64,000 nt of DNA from an uncultured Steroidobacter sp. (GTDB lineage Bacteria > Pseudomonadota > Gammaproteobacteria > Steroidobacterales > Steroidobacteraceae), in contig CALMII010000038.1 of assembly GCA_937864115.1 (NCBI GenBank), positions 62,001-126,000 of the forward strand, read 5' to 3'. Position numbers and translations under genes: made by a program. A model generated the notes under the pieces. It saw only the letters and a program-made list of their open reading frames with translations, was not told the DNA's origin and searched no databases. Shown here piece after piece: positions 56,131 to 64,000 of this stretch (positions within the stretch are counted from its first letter, which is position 1; each line of letters opens with the position of its first letter).

Positions 56131-57585
56131 ATGGCACTGAAACTCCGAGTCATCAGCGACCATTACAAGACGCTGGGCAAGCGCAGTTCGCAGCTTTTTG
56201 GCGTCACGGGCGGCCGGATCGGCCGGGCCCAGGACAACGACTGGGTATTGCCCGACCCCGATCGCTACGTCTCCAGCCATCACGTCAAGGTCTCCTTCCA
56301 GGCCGGCAAGTGGGTGCTCGAAGACACGAGCACCAATGGCACGTTCATCAATGGCTCTGACACGGCCGCCTCCCTCGAAGGCCTGCATCATCTTCAGGAC
56401 GGCGACCGCCTGCGCCTCGGCGACTACGAACTGCTCGTCAGCATCGACGATCGCAACGACTTCTCCTCCGATGCCACCGGCCAGCGGCCCACGCCGGTCC
56501 GGGTACGCAATGGCGGCAAGGCACCGGAGCCGATCGCCGATCTGGGCGAAGAACTCGACATCACCGATCTGCTCGGCGATTCCTTCCTCGAACCCGAAGC
56601 ACCGCCGTCACCGAGCAAGCTCGCACCGGAACCGTTCCTGCTGACGGAAGAAATCGATCTCGATCCGCGCAAGAACGCGGCGCCGACGCCGGTCGCCGCC
56701 CAGGGCGGATTCAGTTCCCTGCTCGACAGCCTCGGCGATACGGGCGAACGCACCGTCACGCAGGCCCGGTCCGCCCCCAAGTCGGACGACTGGCAGATGC
56801 AGACGCGGCCCTACGATCGCAAAAGTCTGGCCGCATTGACGCCCGCCGCACTGGCACCGAAACCGACTCCGGCACCCTCGCCCGCCCCCACAGCACGCGC
56901 TGCAAACCCAGCGCCGGCGGCGCGTCCCGCAACCCCTGCACCGGCGCCCGCCGCTGCGACCGCCCGCGATCCCGAACGCATGCGCCGCGCCGGCGATCAC
57001 ATCGACAGCGGCGTGGAGGCCTTCTGCCGCGGCGCCGGTATCGATCCGACCGCCCTGCCCGCCGACGCCCATGCTTCGCTGCTGGCCCTCGCCGGCCAGA
57101 TGCTGCGCGAGTCGGTGATGGGCATCATGGAAACGCTGCACAGCCGCTCGGACATGAAGGGCAAGCTGCGCCTGTCGCAGACGGCCATTCAGCCGGCGGA
57201 GAACAATCCGCTGAAGTTCTCGCCGAGCGTCGACGACGCCGTGCTGCGGCTGCTCAGCCCGCACGGCACGCGCTATCTCGGATCGGTGGAAGCCATCCGC
57301 GATTCGTTTGCCGATCTGCAGCACCATCACACGGCGACGATGGCAGCGGTGCAGGCCGGCATGGATGAATTCATGAACCGCATCGAGCCCGGCGAACTGC
57401 AGGAACGTTTCGACCGCGGACTGAAGCGCGGCGCACTCCTGGGCGCCGCCAACAAGATGAAGTACTGGGATCTCTACACCGAGTTCTACCAGGCGCTGAA
57501 CCAGCGCAACGAACAGGGCCTGCCGGCCGTGTTCGCCGAAGAGCTGGCGCGGACGTATGCGGAGAAGTCCGTCAGGAAGAAGTGA
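56131..57585 (+). CDS. tagH: Type VI secretion-associated FHA-domain protein TagH
   Basis: 484 residues from the ATG at 56131 (MALKLRVISDHYK). The N-terminal FHA domain (about 26-100) has GRIGRAQDNDWVLPDPDRYVSSHH and the phosphothreonine-binding STNGTFING. The middle (about 235-300) is an alanine/proline-rich linker. The C-terminal 150 residues are the TagH-specific domain (GQMLRESVMGIMETLHSRS, AENNPLKFS, FDRGLKRGALLGAANKMKYW). In T6SS clusters this protein reads kinase-dependent phosphorylation to control assembly. Here no other clear T6SS gene surrounds it. Confidence 0.92.
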   Translation: MALKLRVISDHYKTLGKRSSQLFGVTGGRIGRAQDNDWVLPDPDRYVSSHHVKVSFQAGKWVLEDTSTNGTFINGSDTAASLEGLHHLQDGDRLRLGDYELLVSIDDRNDFSSDATGQRPTPVRVRNGGKAPEPIADLGEELDITDLLGDSFLEPEAPPSPSKLAPEPFLLTEEIDLDPRKNAAPTPVAAQGGFSSLLDSLGDTGERTVTQARSAPKSDDWQMQTRPYDRKSLAALTPAALAPKPTPAPSPAPTARAANPAPAARPATPAPAPAAATARDPERMRRAGDHIDSGVEAFCRGAGIDPTALPADAHASLLALAGQMLRESVMGIMETLHSRSDMKGKLRLSQTAIQPAENNPLKFSPSVDDAVLRLLSPHGTRYLGSVEAIRDSFADLQHHHTATMAAVQAGMDEFMNRIEPGELQERFDRGLKRGALLGAANKMKYWDLYTEFYQALNQRNEQGLPAVFAEELARTYAEKSVRKK

Positions 57586-57593
57586 CGTTCGTC

Positions 57594-57652
57594 CTGTAGG
57601 TCAGGCTTCAGCCTGACTCCGACAAGAAGGCCGGCTAAAGCCGGCCCCACAG
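57594..57652. repeat. REP-like two-module element (copy 5)
   Basis: GGTCAGGCTTCAGCCTGAC followed by GGCCGGCTAAAGCCGGCC, framed by CTGTA and CACAG; same module order as at 47378. It lies between convergent tagH and mltF. Confidence 0.85.
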
Positions 57653-57671
57653 AAAGAAGAAGCCCCGGCAG

Positions 57672-59033
57672 TTACCTGCCCCGCTTCGCCGGCGGCGCCG
57701 AATCCGCCGCCACCCAATCCAGGATGTCGATGTAGCCGCGGATGTTCTCCACGAACCGCACCGGCTCCCAGCCGCGCGCATAACCGCGTTTGACCTGCGT
57801 GTACCACTTCGACTGCGTCAGCAGCGGCAGGTGATCGCGCACGTCGCTCCACAGATCGGGATTCCTGCCGTGCATCTGCGTGAGGATGCGCGCGTCTTCG
57901 AGATGGCCGAGGCCGACGTTGTAGGCCGCGAGCGTCATCCATGTCCGATCGGGTTCCTGGATGCGCGCGGGAATCTGGCTGCGCACCAGCAAAAAATACT
58001 GCGCACCGCCGAAAATGCTTTCGCGCGGATCGAGCCGGTCCGACACGCCGAGCGCGCGCGCGGTTTCTTCGGTGAGCATCATGAGCCCGCGCACACCGGT
58101 GGGCGACGTCGCGGTCGGCACCCAATGCGATTCCTGATAGCCGATCGCCGCTAGCAATCGCCAGTCGACGCCGATCTGCGCCGCCGCTTCCTTGAACCAC
58201 TGGCGGTATTGCGGCAGACGCGCCTCGATGTCCTGCATGAAGACGCGCGCCTGGATGTAGTCGAAGCGATCGACGTCGCCGTAATACGTATCGAGAATGG
58301 ATGCGAGCCGGCCTTCCGCCGTCACCGCTGCGTAGTAGGCCGTCACGCGCTGCAGCAGGCTGGGATCGCGCGCATCGACCGCCCAGGCCAGCGCCTTGCT
58401 GCCGCCCAGGTCGAAGGCGATACGGATCTCCGGATGAAAGGCGCGGCCGATGGCGAACTCGTTCGAATCCGCCACCGTGTAGTCGATCTCGCGCCGCGAC
58501 AGGCGGTAGAGCAGCTCCTCGGTTTCGGTCGCCGAATTCTCGACCCAGGACAGATCGGGCACGACGATGCGCGACGCCTCGAGCGAAGCCGCATGCGAGC
58601 TGCCCGCAACGACTTCGATGTGGGTATTCACGGCCTGCCGCAGATTGCGCGCGCGGACCTCGCCCTGCCGATAGATGAGATGTTCCCTGACCTGCTGATA
58701 AGGCGGCCCGAAGGCCACCTCCTCCGGTAGCCGCATGCCGCGGGTAAGCCCCGCCGCACCGATGTGTGCGCGATGCAGCGCCAGTTCGCGGACCACGTCG
58801 CCCGCATTGGGCACGGAATAAATATAGAGACGGACTCCCAGCTCCGCGGCGAGCTGGCTGGCGAGTTCGAACTCGGGACCCTGCGGGCCGGACGCGCCCA
58901 GGTAGTAGGTACTGGGCAGATTGCGCGTCACGACGCGCAATTCGCCGCTGTCGATGATCTGTTCCAGGACCGTCGGCGGCTGCGAACAGGTCCCGAGAAG
59001 CAGCATCGCAACGATCGCCAGCGCGATCTTCAA
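57672..59033 (-). CDS. mltF: Membrane-bound lytic murein transglycosylase F
   Basis: 453 residues from the TTG at 59033, which follows GCGGGGG and gives a lipoprotein signal (LKIALAIVAMLLLGTC). Residues about 25-260 are a type 3 solute-binding-like regulatory domain (LRVVTRNLPSTYYLG, FELASQLAAELGV). Residues about 280-430 are the SLT lysozyme-like domain with the catalytic glutamate in AAIGYQESHW and SPTGVRGLMMLT. It cleaves peptidoglycan at the outer membrane. In E. coli mltF is next to purL; here tagH and DUF1820 lie between. Confidence 0.95.
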   Translation of the reverse strand: MKIALAIVAMLLLGTCSQPPTVLEQIIDSGELRVVTRNLPSTYYLGASGPQGPEFELASQLAAELGVRLYIYSVPNAGDVVRELALHRAHIGAAGLTRGMRLPEEVAFGPPYQQVREHLIYRQGEVRARNLRQAVNTHIEVVAGSSHAASLEASRIVVPDLSWVENSATETEELLYRLSRREIDYTVADSNEFAIGRAFHPEIRIAFDLGGSKALAWAVDARDPSLLQRVTAYYAAVTAEGRLASILDTYYGDVDRFDYIQARVFMQDIEARLPQYRQWFKEAAAQIGVDWRLLAAIGYQESHWVPTATSPTGVRGLMMLTEETARALGVSDRLDPRESIFGGAQYFLLVRSQIPARIQEPDRTWMTLAAYNVGLGHLEDARILTQMHGRNPDLWSDVRDHLPLLTQSKWYTQVKRGYARGWEPVRFVENIRGYIDILDWVAADSAPPAKRGR

Positions 59034-59129
59034 CGTAGACCCCCGCTGCGGGGCATTGATGGCGGCAAGACTCGCGACCCTTGTTAAGGAAAGAACAGCA
59101 CACAGCCTACAGTCTTGGGCCCGGGCTGG

Positions 59130-59137
59130 TATAGAAT
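59130..59137 (+). promoter_or_regulatory. -10 element and GC discriminator of the tRNA gene
   Basis: TATAGAAT at 59130-59137 is followed by GCGCGCCC, a GC-rich discriminator as in stable-RNA promoters under stringent control. No good -35 box is visible at the right distance. Confidence 0.5.
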
Positions 59138-59151
59138 GCGCGCCCTCGCGC

Positions 59152-59241
59152 GGAGAGGTGGCAGAGTGGTCGAATGTACCTGACTCGAAATCAGGCGATG
59201 CCGTAAGGCATCCGTGGGTTCGAATCCCACCCTCTCCGCCA
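59152..59241 (+). tRNA. serU: tRNA-Ser (anticodon CGA)
   Basis: 90 nt including an encoded CCA. The acceptor stem GGAGAGG pairs with CCTCTCC (59231-59237). The anticodon stem CCTGA/TCAGG encloses the loop CTCGAAA with anticodon CGA at 59186-59188, reading UCG. The long variable arm CGATGCCGTAAGGCATC is typical of serine tRNAs, and TTCGAAT forms the T loop. The gene symbol follows the E. coli name for the UCG reader. Confidence 0.95.
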
Positions 59242-59249
59242 TCAATCGA

Positions 59250-59280
59250 AAAGGCCCTCCACCGGAGGGCCTTTGCGTTT
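59250..59280 (+). terminator. Rho-independent terminator after tRNA-Ser
   Basis: A perfect 11-bp stem, AAAGGCCCTCC (59250-59260) with GGAGGGCCTTT (59264-59274), around an ACC loop, followed by GCGTTT. It starts 9 nt after the tRNA. Confidence 0.88.
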
Positions 59281-59450
59281 GTGGCATCCGGCGGGACGAG
59301 GGCATGGACAAGCGCCCCGCCGCCCATGGAAATCAAGGCGCCAGCCACGCCACGGCCACCGAACCGATTCAGTTCAGGCCAGTCCAATCCGACGCGCTTT
59401 ACTTTGCCGCCGGGCCGGCACCACACTGCCGGCTCACGAGTTGTCCATCC

Positions 59451-60938
59451 ATGCGAAAGATCGCCCTATTCTTCGCCGCCGCGCTGATGACCGTCGGTGC
59501 TGGTGCGCAGCAGACCAACACCGCGGACGATCTGCCGGATATCGGCAGTCCGGCGCAGGCGCTGCTGACGCTCGAGGACGAGCGTCAGATCGGGCGGATG
59601 GTGGTGCGCGGGCTGCGGGATCAGGACCAGATCCTCGACGATCCCGAGGTCGCGGAATACGTGCAGTCGCTCGGCGCGCGTCTTTCCAGCGAGGCCCACG
59701 ACGGCGCACAGAAGTTCACGTTCTTCACCGTGAAGGACCGCACCATCAATGCCTTCGCCTTGCCCGGCGGCTTCATCGGCGTGAATGCCGGACTGGTACT
59801 GGAAACCAGGAACGAAAGCGAACTCGCGGGCGTCGTGGCGCACGAAATCGCGCACGTGACCCAGCGCCACATCGCACGCAGCATCGCAGCGCAAAGCCGC
59901 AGCAGCCTGGTGTCGACCGCCGCGATGCTCGCGGCCATCCTTCTCGGGGCGGCGGCCGGCGGCGGCGATGGCGCGATGGCCGGCGTCGCCGCGGCGCAGT
60001 CGCTGGCCATCCAGCAGCAGATCAGTTTCACGCGCGAGAATGAAACGGAGGCCGACCGGGTCGGACTCGGCATCCTCGCCCGTTCCGGCTTCGATCCCGA
60101 AGGCATGCCGCAGTTCTTCGAGACCATGAGCCGTCTCGCGGGCAGCAGCGAACTCAACATTCCCGAAATGCTGCGCACGCATCCCGTGACCAGCACGCGT
60201 ATCGCGGAAACCAAGGAGCGCGCCGATCAGCTCGCAATCACGCCGATGCCGGACAGCATCAGCTATGCGCTGTCGCGCGAACGGCTGCGCGTACTGTCGA
60301 CGCCCGCCGGCAAGGATCCGCAGGAGTACTACGCCGCGGTGATCAAGAACGAGCCCGATGCCAGCTCGGCGCAGGTCTATGGCCAGGCGCTGGCCATGAT
60401 GATGTCGGGCAATGCGGACAAGGCCATTCCGATCTTCAGAAGACTGCGCGATGCCGATCCGACGATCATGCAGTACCACACGGCACTGGGACAGGCACAG
60501 CTCAAGGCCGGCCAGGGCAAGGCGTCGATCGAGACGCTGGAGAAGGCGCGAGAACTGTTCCCGCGCAATGTCGCCGTGACGGTGCGGTATGCCGAGACGC
60601 TGATGCAGAGCGGCGATGCGAAAACCGCGCACGAAATCCTGCTCGACCTGTTCAACGTCGTGCCCCCGACGCCGGAGCAGGCACGCCTGACGGCGCTGGC
60701 TGCGAACGCAGCAGGCGATGTGGCGGACTCGTACTACTACATGTCCGAGTACCACCTCATGAGCGGCGATCTGCCGCTCTCGATCAATCAGCTGCAGCTT
60801 GCGCTCGCGGTGCCGAAGATCACGTCGGTGCAGCGCGCGCGTTTCCAGGCCCGGCTGGAAGAAGTGCAACAGGCCATGCCGAAGCGCGGAGCGCGCCGCG
60901 CGTCCTCGGGCCAGCCGCGACTGCAGGGAATGAATTGA
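59451..60938 (+). CDS. bepA: M48 metalloprotease with TPR domain (BepA/YfgC-like)
   Basis: 495 residues from ATG 59451 with a signal peptide (MRKIALFFAAALMTVGAGAQ). The M48 protease domain has zinc motif HEIAH (within GVVAHEIAHVTQRH) and the third ligand in ENETEADRVGL. A hydrophobic loop (STAAMLAAILLGAAAGGG) covers the active site. The C-terminal half (about 330-480) is made of TPR helices. E. coli BepA is a periplasmic chaperone/protease that helps assemble or degrade outer-membrane proteins such as LptD; the layout is the same. The call is by architecture, so orthology is probable, not certain. Confidence 0.9.
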   Translation: MRKIALFFAAALMTVGAGAQQTNTADDLPDIGSPAQALLTLEDERQIGRMVVRGLRDQDQILDDPEVAEYVQSLGARLSSEAHDGAQKFTFFTVKDRTINAFALPGGFIGVNAGLVLETRNESELAGVVAHEIAHVTQRHIARSIAAQSRSSLVSTAAMLAAILLGAAAGGGDGAMAGVAAAQSLAIQQQISFTRENETEADRVGLGILARSGFDPEGMPQFFETMSRLAGSSELNIPEMLRTHPVTSTRIAETKERADQLAITPMPDSISYALSRERLRVLSTPAGKDPQEYYAAVIKNEPDASSAQVYGQALAMMMSGNADKAIPIFRRLRDADPTIMQYHTALGQAQLKAGQGKASIETLEKARELFPRNVAVTVRYAETLMQSGDAKTAHEILLDLFNVVPPTPEQARLTALAANAAGDVADSYYYMSEYHLMSGDLPLSINQLQLALAVPKITSVQRARFQARLEEVQQAMPKRGARRASSGQPRLQGMN

Positions 60939-61002
60939 TACAATGCCGCCGCCGGTCGGCGCCCCGACCAGCCTCCATTCAAGCGAAGGATCTGTCTACC
61001 GC

Positions 61003-61788
61003 ATGTTGTTCCTGATCGGCCGCGTACCGGCATCCGTGCGCGCAATCGCGATGGTTGCCGTTCTTCTCGTGAGCGCAGGCTGCGCAACGACACCGGGGCG
61101 CACGCACGGCGAAGACCCCTGGCAGGGCATGAATCGCGGCATCTACAAGTTCAACGATACGGCGGATCGCATCGCGCTCAAGCCGGTCGCCAAGGGCTAT
61201 CGCAAGATCACGCCGCGCTGGATTCGCACCGGCGTGGGCAACTTCTTCGCCAATCTCTCCTATCCGGCGACGATCATGAACCAGTTCCTGCAGGGCAAGC
61301 CCGGCATGGGGCTGCGCGACGCGGGACGCTTCCTGATGAACACGACGATCGGTGTCGGCGGACTGCTCGACGTCGCCACCCCGGTCGGCCTGACGGCGAA
61401 CGACGAGGATTTCGGACAGACGCTGGCGGTGTGGGGCGTGGGTTCAGGCCCGTATGTCACGCTGCCGTTCTTCGGGCCGTCGTCGCTGCGTGATGCGCCG
61501 TCGCGCATCTTCGACTATTTCCTGGGGCCGCTCGTCTACATCGACATTCCGTGGGAGACCGAATGGGGTCTGCGCGGACTCGACATCGTGCATTCGCGCG
61601 CGGAACTGCTGCCGCTCGATGCGACGCTGCAGAACGCTTTCGATCCTTATGCGTTCATGCGCGATGCCTGGGTGCAGCAGCGCGAATTCCAGATCTACGA
61701 CGGCAATCCGCCGCCGGAAGAGTACGAAGATTTTTCGGATGAGGAACCGGCGCCCGAGACGGAGGAGCCGGCACCCGAGACGCCCTGA
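61003..61788 (+). CDS. mlaA: Phospholipid-binding lipoprotein MlaA (VacJ)
   Basis: 261 residues from ATG 61003. A lipobox (LVSAGC) follows a long signal; the mature protein has DPWQGMNRGIYKFND, FFANLSYPATIMNQFLQGK and the GPYVTLPFFGPSSLRDA segment of the MlaA family, with an acidic, proline-rich tail. In the outer membrane with OmpC/F it removes phospholipids from the outer leaflet and passes them to MlaC. It converges with mlaB 1 nt apart from its stop. Confidence 0.95.
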   Translation: MLFLIGRVPASVRAIAMVAVLLVSAGCATTPGRTHGEDPWQGMNRGIYKFNDTADRIALKPVAKGYRKITPRWIRTGVGNFFANLSYPATIMNQFLQGKPGMGLRDAGRFLMNTTIGVGGLLDVATPVGLTANDEDFGQTLAVWGVGSGPYVTLPFFGPSSLRDAPSRIFDYFLGPLVYIDIPWETEWGLRGLDIVHSRAELLPLDATLQNAFDPYAFMRDAWVQQREFQIYDGNPPPEEYEDFSDEEPAPETEEPAPETP

Positions 61789-61789
61789 C

Positions 61790-62134
61790 TCAGGCCGTCG
61801 CCTCGGCGGACGCCGATACAGCGCCATTCTCGAGCAACAGATCGTCGACTTCGCTGATGCGCGCCAGCGCCATGATCTGCTGCGGCACATTGTCGAAGTG
61901 AACCCTGCGGCCTGCCGCACGACTCACACGCAACCACTCCAGCAGCAGGGCCATGCCCGCACTGTCGCTCGCCGTCACCGGTGCGAGATCGACGACGATC
62001 TGCGGTGCCACGAACTTGCGGGCGCTCTCTTCCAGGATCGCCGTGACGGTGTCCGCATCGAGAATCCCGCTGACGCGGAATCGCCCGTCGCCGAGCGATT
62101 CGAGTCGCGCCTTGCTGGTCTGAACCTTGCTCAC
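61790..62134 (-). CDS. mlaB: STAS-domain protein MlaB
   Basis: 114 residues from GTG 62134. A single STAS fold with VDLAPVTASDSAGMALLLEWLR, the conserved site helix of MlaB. It is the cytoplasmic regulator of the MlaFEDB transporter, downstream of mlaC with a 7-nt gap. Confidence 0.9.
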   Translation of the reverse strand: MSKVQTSKARLESLGDGRFRVSGILDADTVTAILEESARKFVAPQIVVDLAPVTASDSAGMALLLEWLRVSRAAGRRVHFDNVPQQIMALARISEVDDLLLENGAVSASAEATA

Positions 62135-62141
62135 GACGGGC

Positions 62142-62789
62142 TCAGGACCTGGCCGTCGGATTCTTCACCGTGCCGCTCGCCACCTGGCTTTCCAGGCGCT
62201 GGATGACGGCTTCGAGGCCCTTCTGCTGGATCTCGGCGGCGAAGTCGGTGCGGAAGGACTTCACGTACGAGATGCCTTCGATCTGTACGTCGAACGCCTT
62301 CCAGCCCTGATCGGTCTTGCGCAGCGAATAGTTCACCTTGGCGGGCACGCCATTGTCGCGGCGGATTTCGCTGCGCACCGTGGCGACCTTGTCGTCGGGC
62401 TTACCCTGGTACGGCAGGATCTTCAGACGGTCCGGCGTGAACTCCGTCAGCGCCGAGCCGTAGTTCTGCAGCAGCGACTGGTAGAACGCATCGACGAAAC
62501 GCTTGCGCTGCTCGGCCGTGGCCGTGCGCCAGTTCTGCGCGAGCACGAGCTGTGCGGCATAGGTGGTGTCGAAGTACGGCAGCATGGTCCTGTCGACCAC
62601 CTGGCGCACTTTGGCGGGATTCTTCTGGTACTCGGCGCGGTTGGCATCGAGTTCCTTCAACGTATCCTGCGCGACCTTCGTCACCAGTTCCTGCGGGCCC
62701 AGCTGCGCGGCGTCCTGCGCCGCTGCCGTCGCAAGGAAACCCATGCCTGCCGTCGCAACGACGGCCATCATCAGGGATCTGCGGTTCAT
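62142..62789 (-). CDS. mlaC: Phospholipid-transport periplasmic protein MlaC
   Basis: 215 residues from the ATG at 62789, overlapping the mlaD stop by one base (TGATG), with GGAG 8 nt upstream. Signal peptide (MNRRSLMMAVVATAGMGFLATAAA). Typical Tol-Ttg2 family segments: VVDRTMLPYFDTTYAAQLVLA, VRSEIRRDNGVPAKVNYSLRK, WKAFDVQIEGISYVKSFRTDF. It shuttles phospholipids across the periplasm. Confidence 0.95.
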   Translation of the reverse strand: MNRRSLMMAVVATAGMGFLATAAAQDAAQLGPQELVTKVAQDTLKELDANRAEYQKNPAKVRQVVDRTMLPYFDTTYAAQLVLAQNWRTATAEQRKRFVDAFYQSLLQNYGSALTEFTPDRLKILPYQGKPDDKVATVRSEIRRDNGVPAKVNYSLRKTDQGWKAFDVQIEGISYVKSFRTDFAAEIQQKGLEAVIQRLESQVASGTVKNPTARS

Positions 62790-63283
62790 CACTTCGTCTC
62801 CTCTGCCGCCGGCGGGTTGCCGGCCCTGCCCGCGAAGCTCGCGAACAGCTGATTGATCAGGTTCTCCAGCACGAACGCATCCTGTACGAGTTCGATGCGG
62901 TCGCCGTTCTTCAGATACTCCTCGGCGCCGCCGGCGGTGATGCCGATGTACTGACCGCCGAGCAGTCCCGACGTCATGATCGAGGCATCGCTGTCGGTCG
63001 GAATACGGCTGTAGGCCGAGCTGATCCGCAGCTTCACGACGGCCTTGTAGACGTCCTGGTCGAAGGCGATCGAATCGACCCGCCCTACCGTGACGCCGGA
63101 CATGGACACGGCCGCACCCGGTTTCAAGCTGCCCACGTTGTTGAACTGCGCCTCGACCTGGTAACTGCCGCCCGAGACTGCCAGTTCCTTGTTGGTGATC
63201 TGCGTCACCAGGAAAAACAGCGCAGCAAAACCGAGCAGCACGAACAGCCCGGTCGATACTTCAACAGCCCGATTCGATTGCAT
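62789..63283 (-). CDS. mlaD: MCE-domain phospholipid-transport protein MlaD
   Basis: 164 residues. One N-terminal membrane helix (VEVSTGLFVLLGFAALFFLV) and a single MCE domain (VEAQFNNVGSLKPGAAVSMSGVTVGRV, LGGQYIGITAGG). It forms the hexameric ring on the periplasmic face of MlaE. Encoded between mlaE and mlaC. Confidence 0.96.
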   Translation of the reverse strand: MQSNRAVEVSTGLFVLLGFAALFFLVTQITNKELAVSGGSYQVEAQFNNVGSLKPGAAVSMSGVTVGRVDSIAFDQDVYKAVVKLRISSAYSRIPTDSDASIMTSGLLGGQYIGITAGGAEEYLKNGDRIELVQDAFVLENLINQLFASFAGRAGNPPAAEETK

Positions 63284-63308
63284 GACGAACCCCAGCGTTA
63301 GTCGCGAC

Positions 63309-64000
63309 TCACAGCATGAGTGCCGTGAGCATGTAATCCAGGATCAGAGTGAGCACGGCGGAAGTCACCACCGTGCGCGTCGTGGCGCGTCCCACGCCTT
63401 CGGCGGTCGGGACGGCCGTGAAACCTTCGTAGACAGCCACCAGGCTGCAAGCCAGGCCGAAGACACAGCCCTTGATGATGCCTTCGTGAATGTCGTCCAT
63501 GCCGACGCTGGCGCGCATCTGCGACCAGAAAGAGGCGGAATCCACGCCGAACATCTGCACGCCGACGACTTGAACGCCGAAGATGCCGATGGCGATGAAG
63601 ATGATCGTCAGCAGCGGCATCGCGATCACGCCGCCGAGGAAGCGCGGCGCGACGACGCGGCGGATCGGATCGACGGCCATCATTTCCATGGCGGTGAGCT
63701 GGTCGGTGGCGCGCATGAGGCCGATTTCCGACGCCAGCGCGGTGCCAGCGCGGCCGGCAAACAGCAGCGCAGTCACCACCGGCCCGAGTTCCTTGATCAG
63801 TGCCAGCGCCGCGGCAGTGCCGAGCGCATCTTCCGAGCCGAAGCGCTGCAGCAGGTCGTAACCCTGCAGGCCGAGCACGGCGCCGACGAACAGGCCGCAG
63901 GTCATGATGATGACCAGCGACAGCGCACCGGCATTGTGGACCTGCTCGACGATCAGGCCGGGACGCAGCAATGCACGCGGCACCTGACCCAGCACGCGGC
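63309..64000 (-). CDS. mlaE: Phospholipid-transport permease MlaE, partial
   Basis: The 5' end is cut by the right edge of the window; about 230 residues are visible (family length is about 260). Membrane helices and the family segments LFVGAVLGLQGYDLLQRFG, LLFAGRAGTALASEIGLMRATDQL and DIHEGIIKGCVFG are present. It forms the inner-membrane core of the Mla transporter with MlaF, which should lie beyond the edge. The internal GTG at 63995 is not a likely start. Confidence 0.95.
   Translation of the reverse strand, partial: RVLGQVPRALLRPGLIVEQVHNAGALSLVIIMTCGLFVGAVLGLQGYDLLQRFGSEDALGTAAALALIKELGPVVTALLFAGRAGTALASEIGLMRATDQLTAMEMMAVDPIRRVVAPRFLGGVIAMPLLTIIFIAIGIFGVQVVGVQMFGVDSASFWSQMRASVGMDDIHEGIIKGCVFGLACSLVAVYEGFTAVPTAEGVGRATTRTVVTSAVLTLILDYMLTALML

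Noticed and set aside
59152..59241. tRNA-Ser as an attachment site of an integrated element
   Set aside because: No integrase or duplicated tRNA 3' end was found on either side.
59214..59450. N-terminal extension of the BepA-like gene starting inside the tRNA
   Set aside because: It would overlap the tRNA and its terminator; the ATG at 59451 starts directly with a signal peptide.

Overview
The window is a GC-rich (roughly 64 %) chromosomal segment of a gammaproteobacterium, most likely from the Xanthomonadales/Nevskiales/Steroidobacterales neighbourhood. The grounds are the gene order nrdR-ribD-ribBX-ribH-nusB-thiL-pgpA, the xseB-ispA-dxs operon, the DUF1820 gene, the mla lipid-transport genes, two large TonB-dependent receptors, and several families of extragenic palindromes. 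The taxonomic placement is inference; no rRNA is present.

Left part (1-12 kb): the 3' end of a DeoR-family regulator, a membrane-anchored alpha/beta hydrolase with a multi-helix C-terminus, a secreted hydrolase, a small membrane protein, an exported TPR protein, a large SWIM-SNF2 helicase, a decayed vapBC toxin-antitoxin pair, a TraB/GumN protein with a suspicious start, a GNAT acetyltransferase and a small exported protein.

Uptake/catabolism region (12-28 kb): an intact TonB-dependent receptor, a fused enoyl-CoA hydratase/3-hydroxyacyl-CoA dehydrogenase, a tightly overlapping five-gene peptide/opine-type ABC transporter (two permeases, substrate-binding lipoprotein, two ATPases), two secreted alpha/beta hydrolases, and then a wrecked receptor. 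That receptor has lost its N-terminus, carries a frameshift, and is joined directly to the front half of an ECF sigma factor gene. Together these genes look like an island for taking up and breaking down an unidentified acyl- or peptide-like substrate; one outer-membrane receptor is dead.

Housekeeping region (28-56 kb): parC-parE; an operon of rubrerythrin, an Fe-S oxidoreductase and DUF3501 whose promoter has a perfect palindrome just after the predicted start of transcription; xseB-ispA-dxs; a Ser/Thr kinase fused to a cyclic-nucleotide-binding domain; then nrdR-ribD-ribBX-ribH-nusB-thiL-pgpA (no ribE, and a GTP cyclohydrolase II domain lacking its zinc cysteines); glyA; an HDAC-family deacetylase; ettA; hutH with a membrane protein of unknown function; and purL.

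Right end (56-64 kb): DUF1820, an isolated type VI secretion FHA protein (TagH), the murein transglycosylase MltF, tRNA-Ser(CGA) with a strong terminator, a BepA-like M48 protease, mlaA on the + strand and mlaB-mlaC-mlaD-mlaE converging on it.

The most distinctive layer is non-coding. Intergenic spaces carry at least three kinds of palindromic repeat: two-module REP-like elements, GC-rich palindromes, and hairpins whose two arms are built from short tandem units of 7 or 9 nt. No insertion sequence, integrase or CRISPR array was seen.
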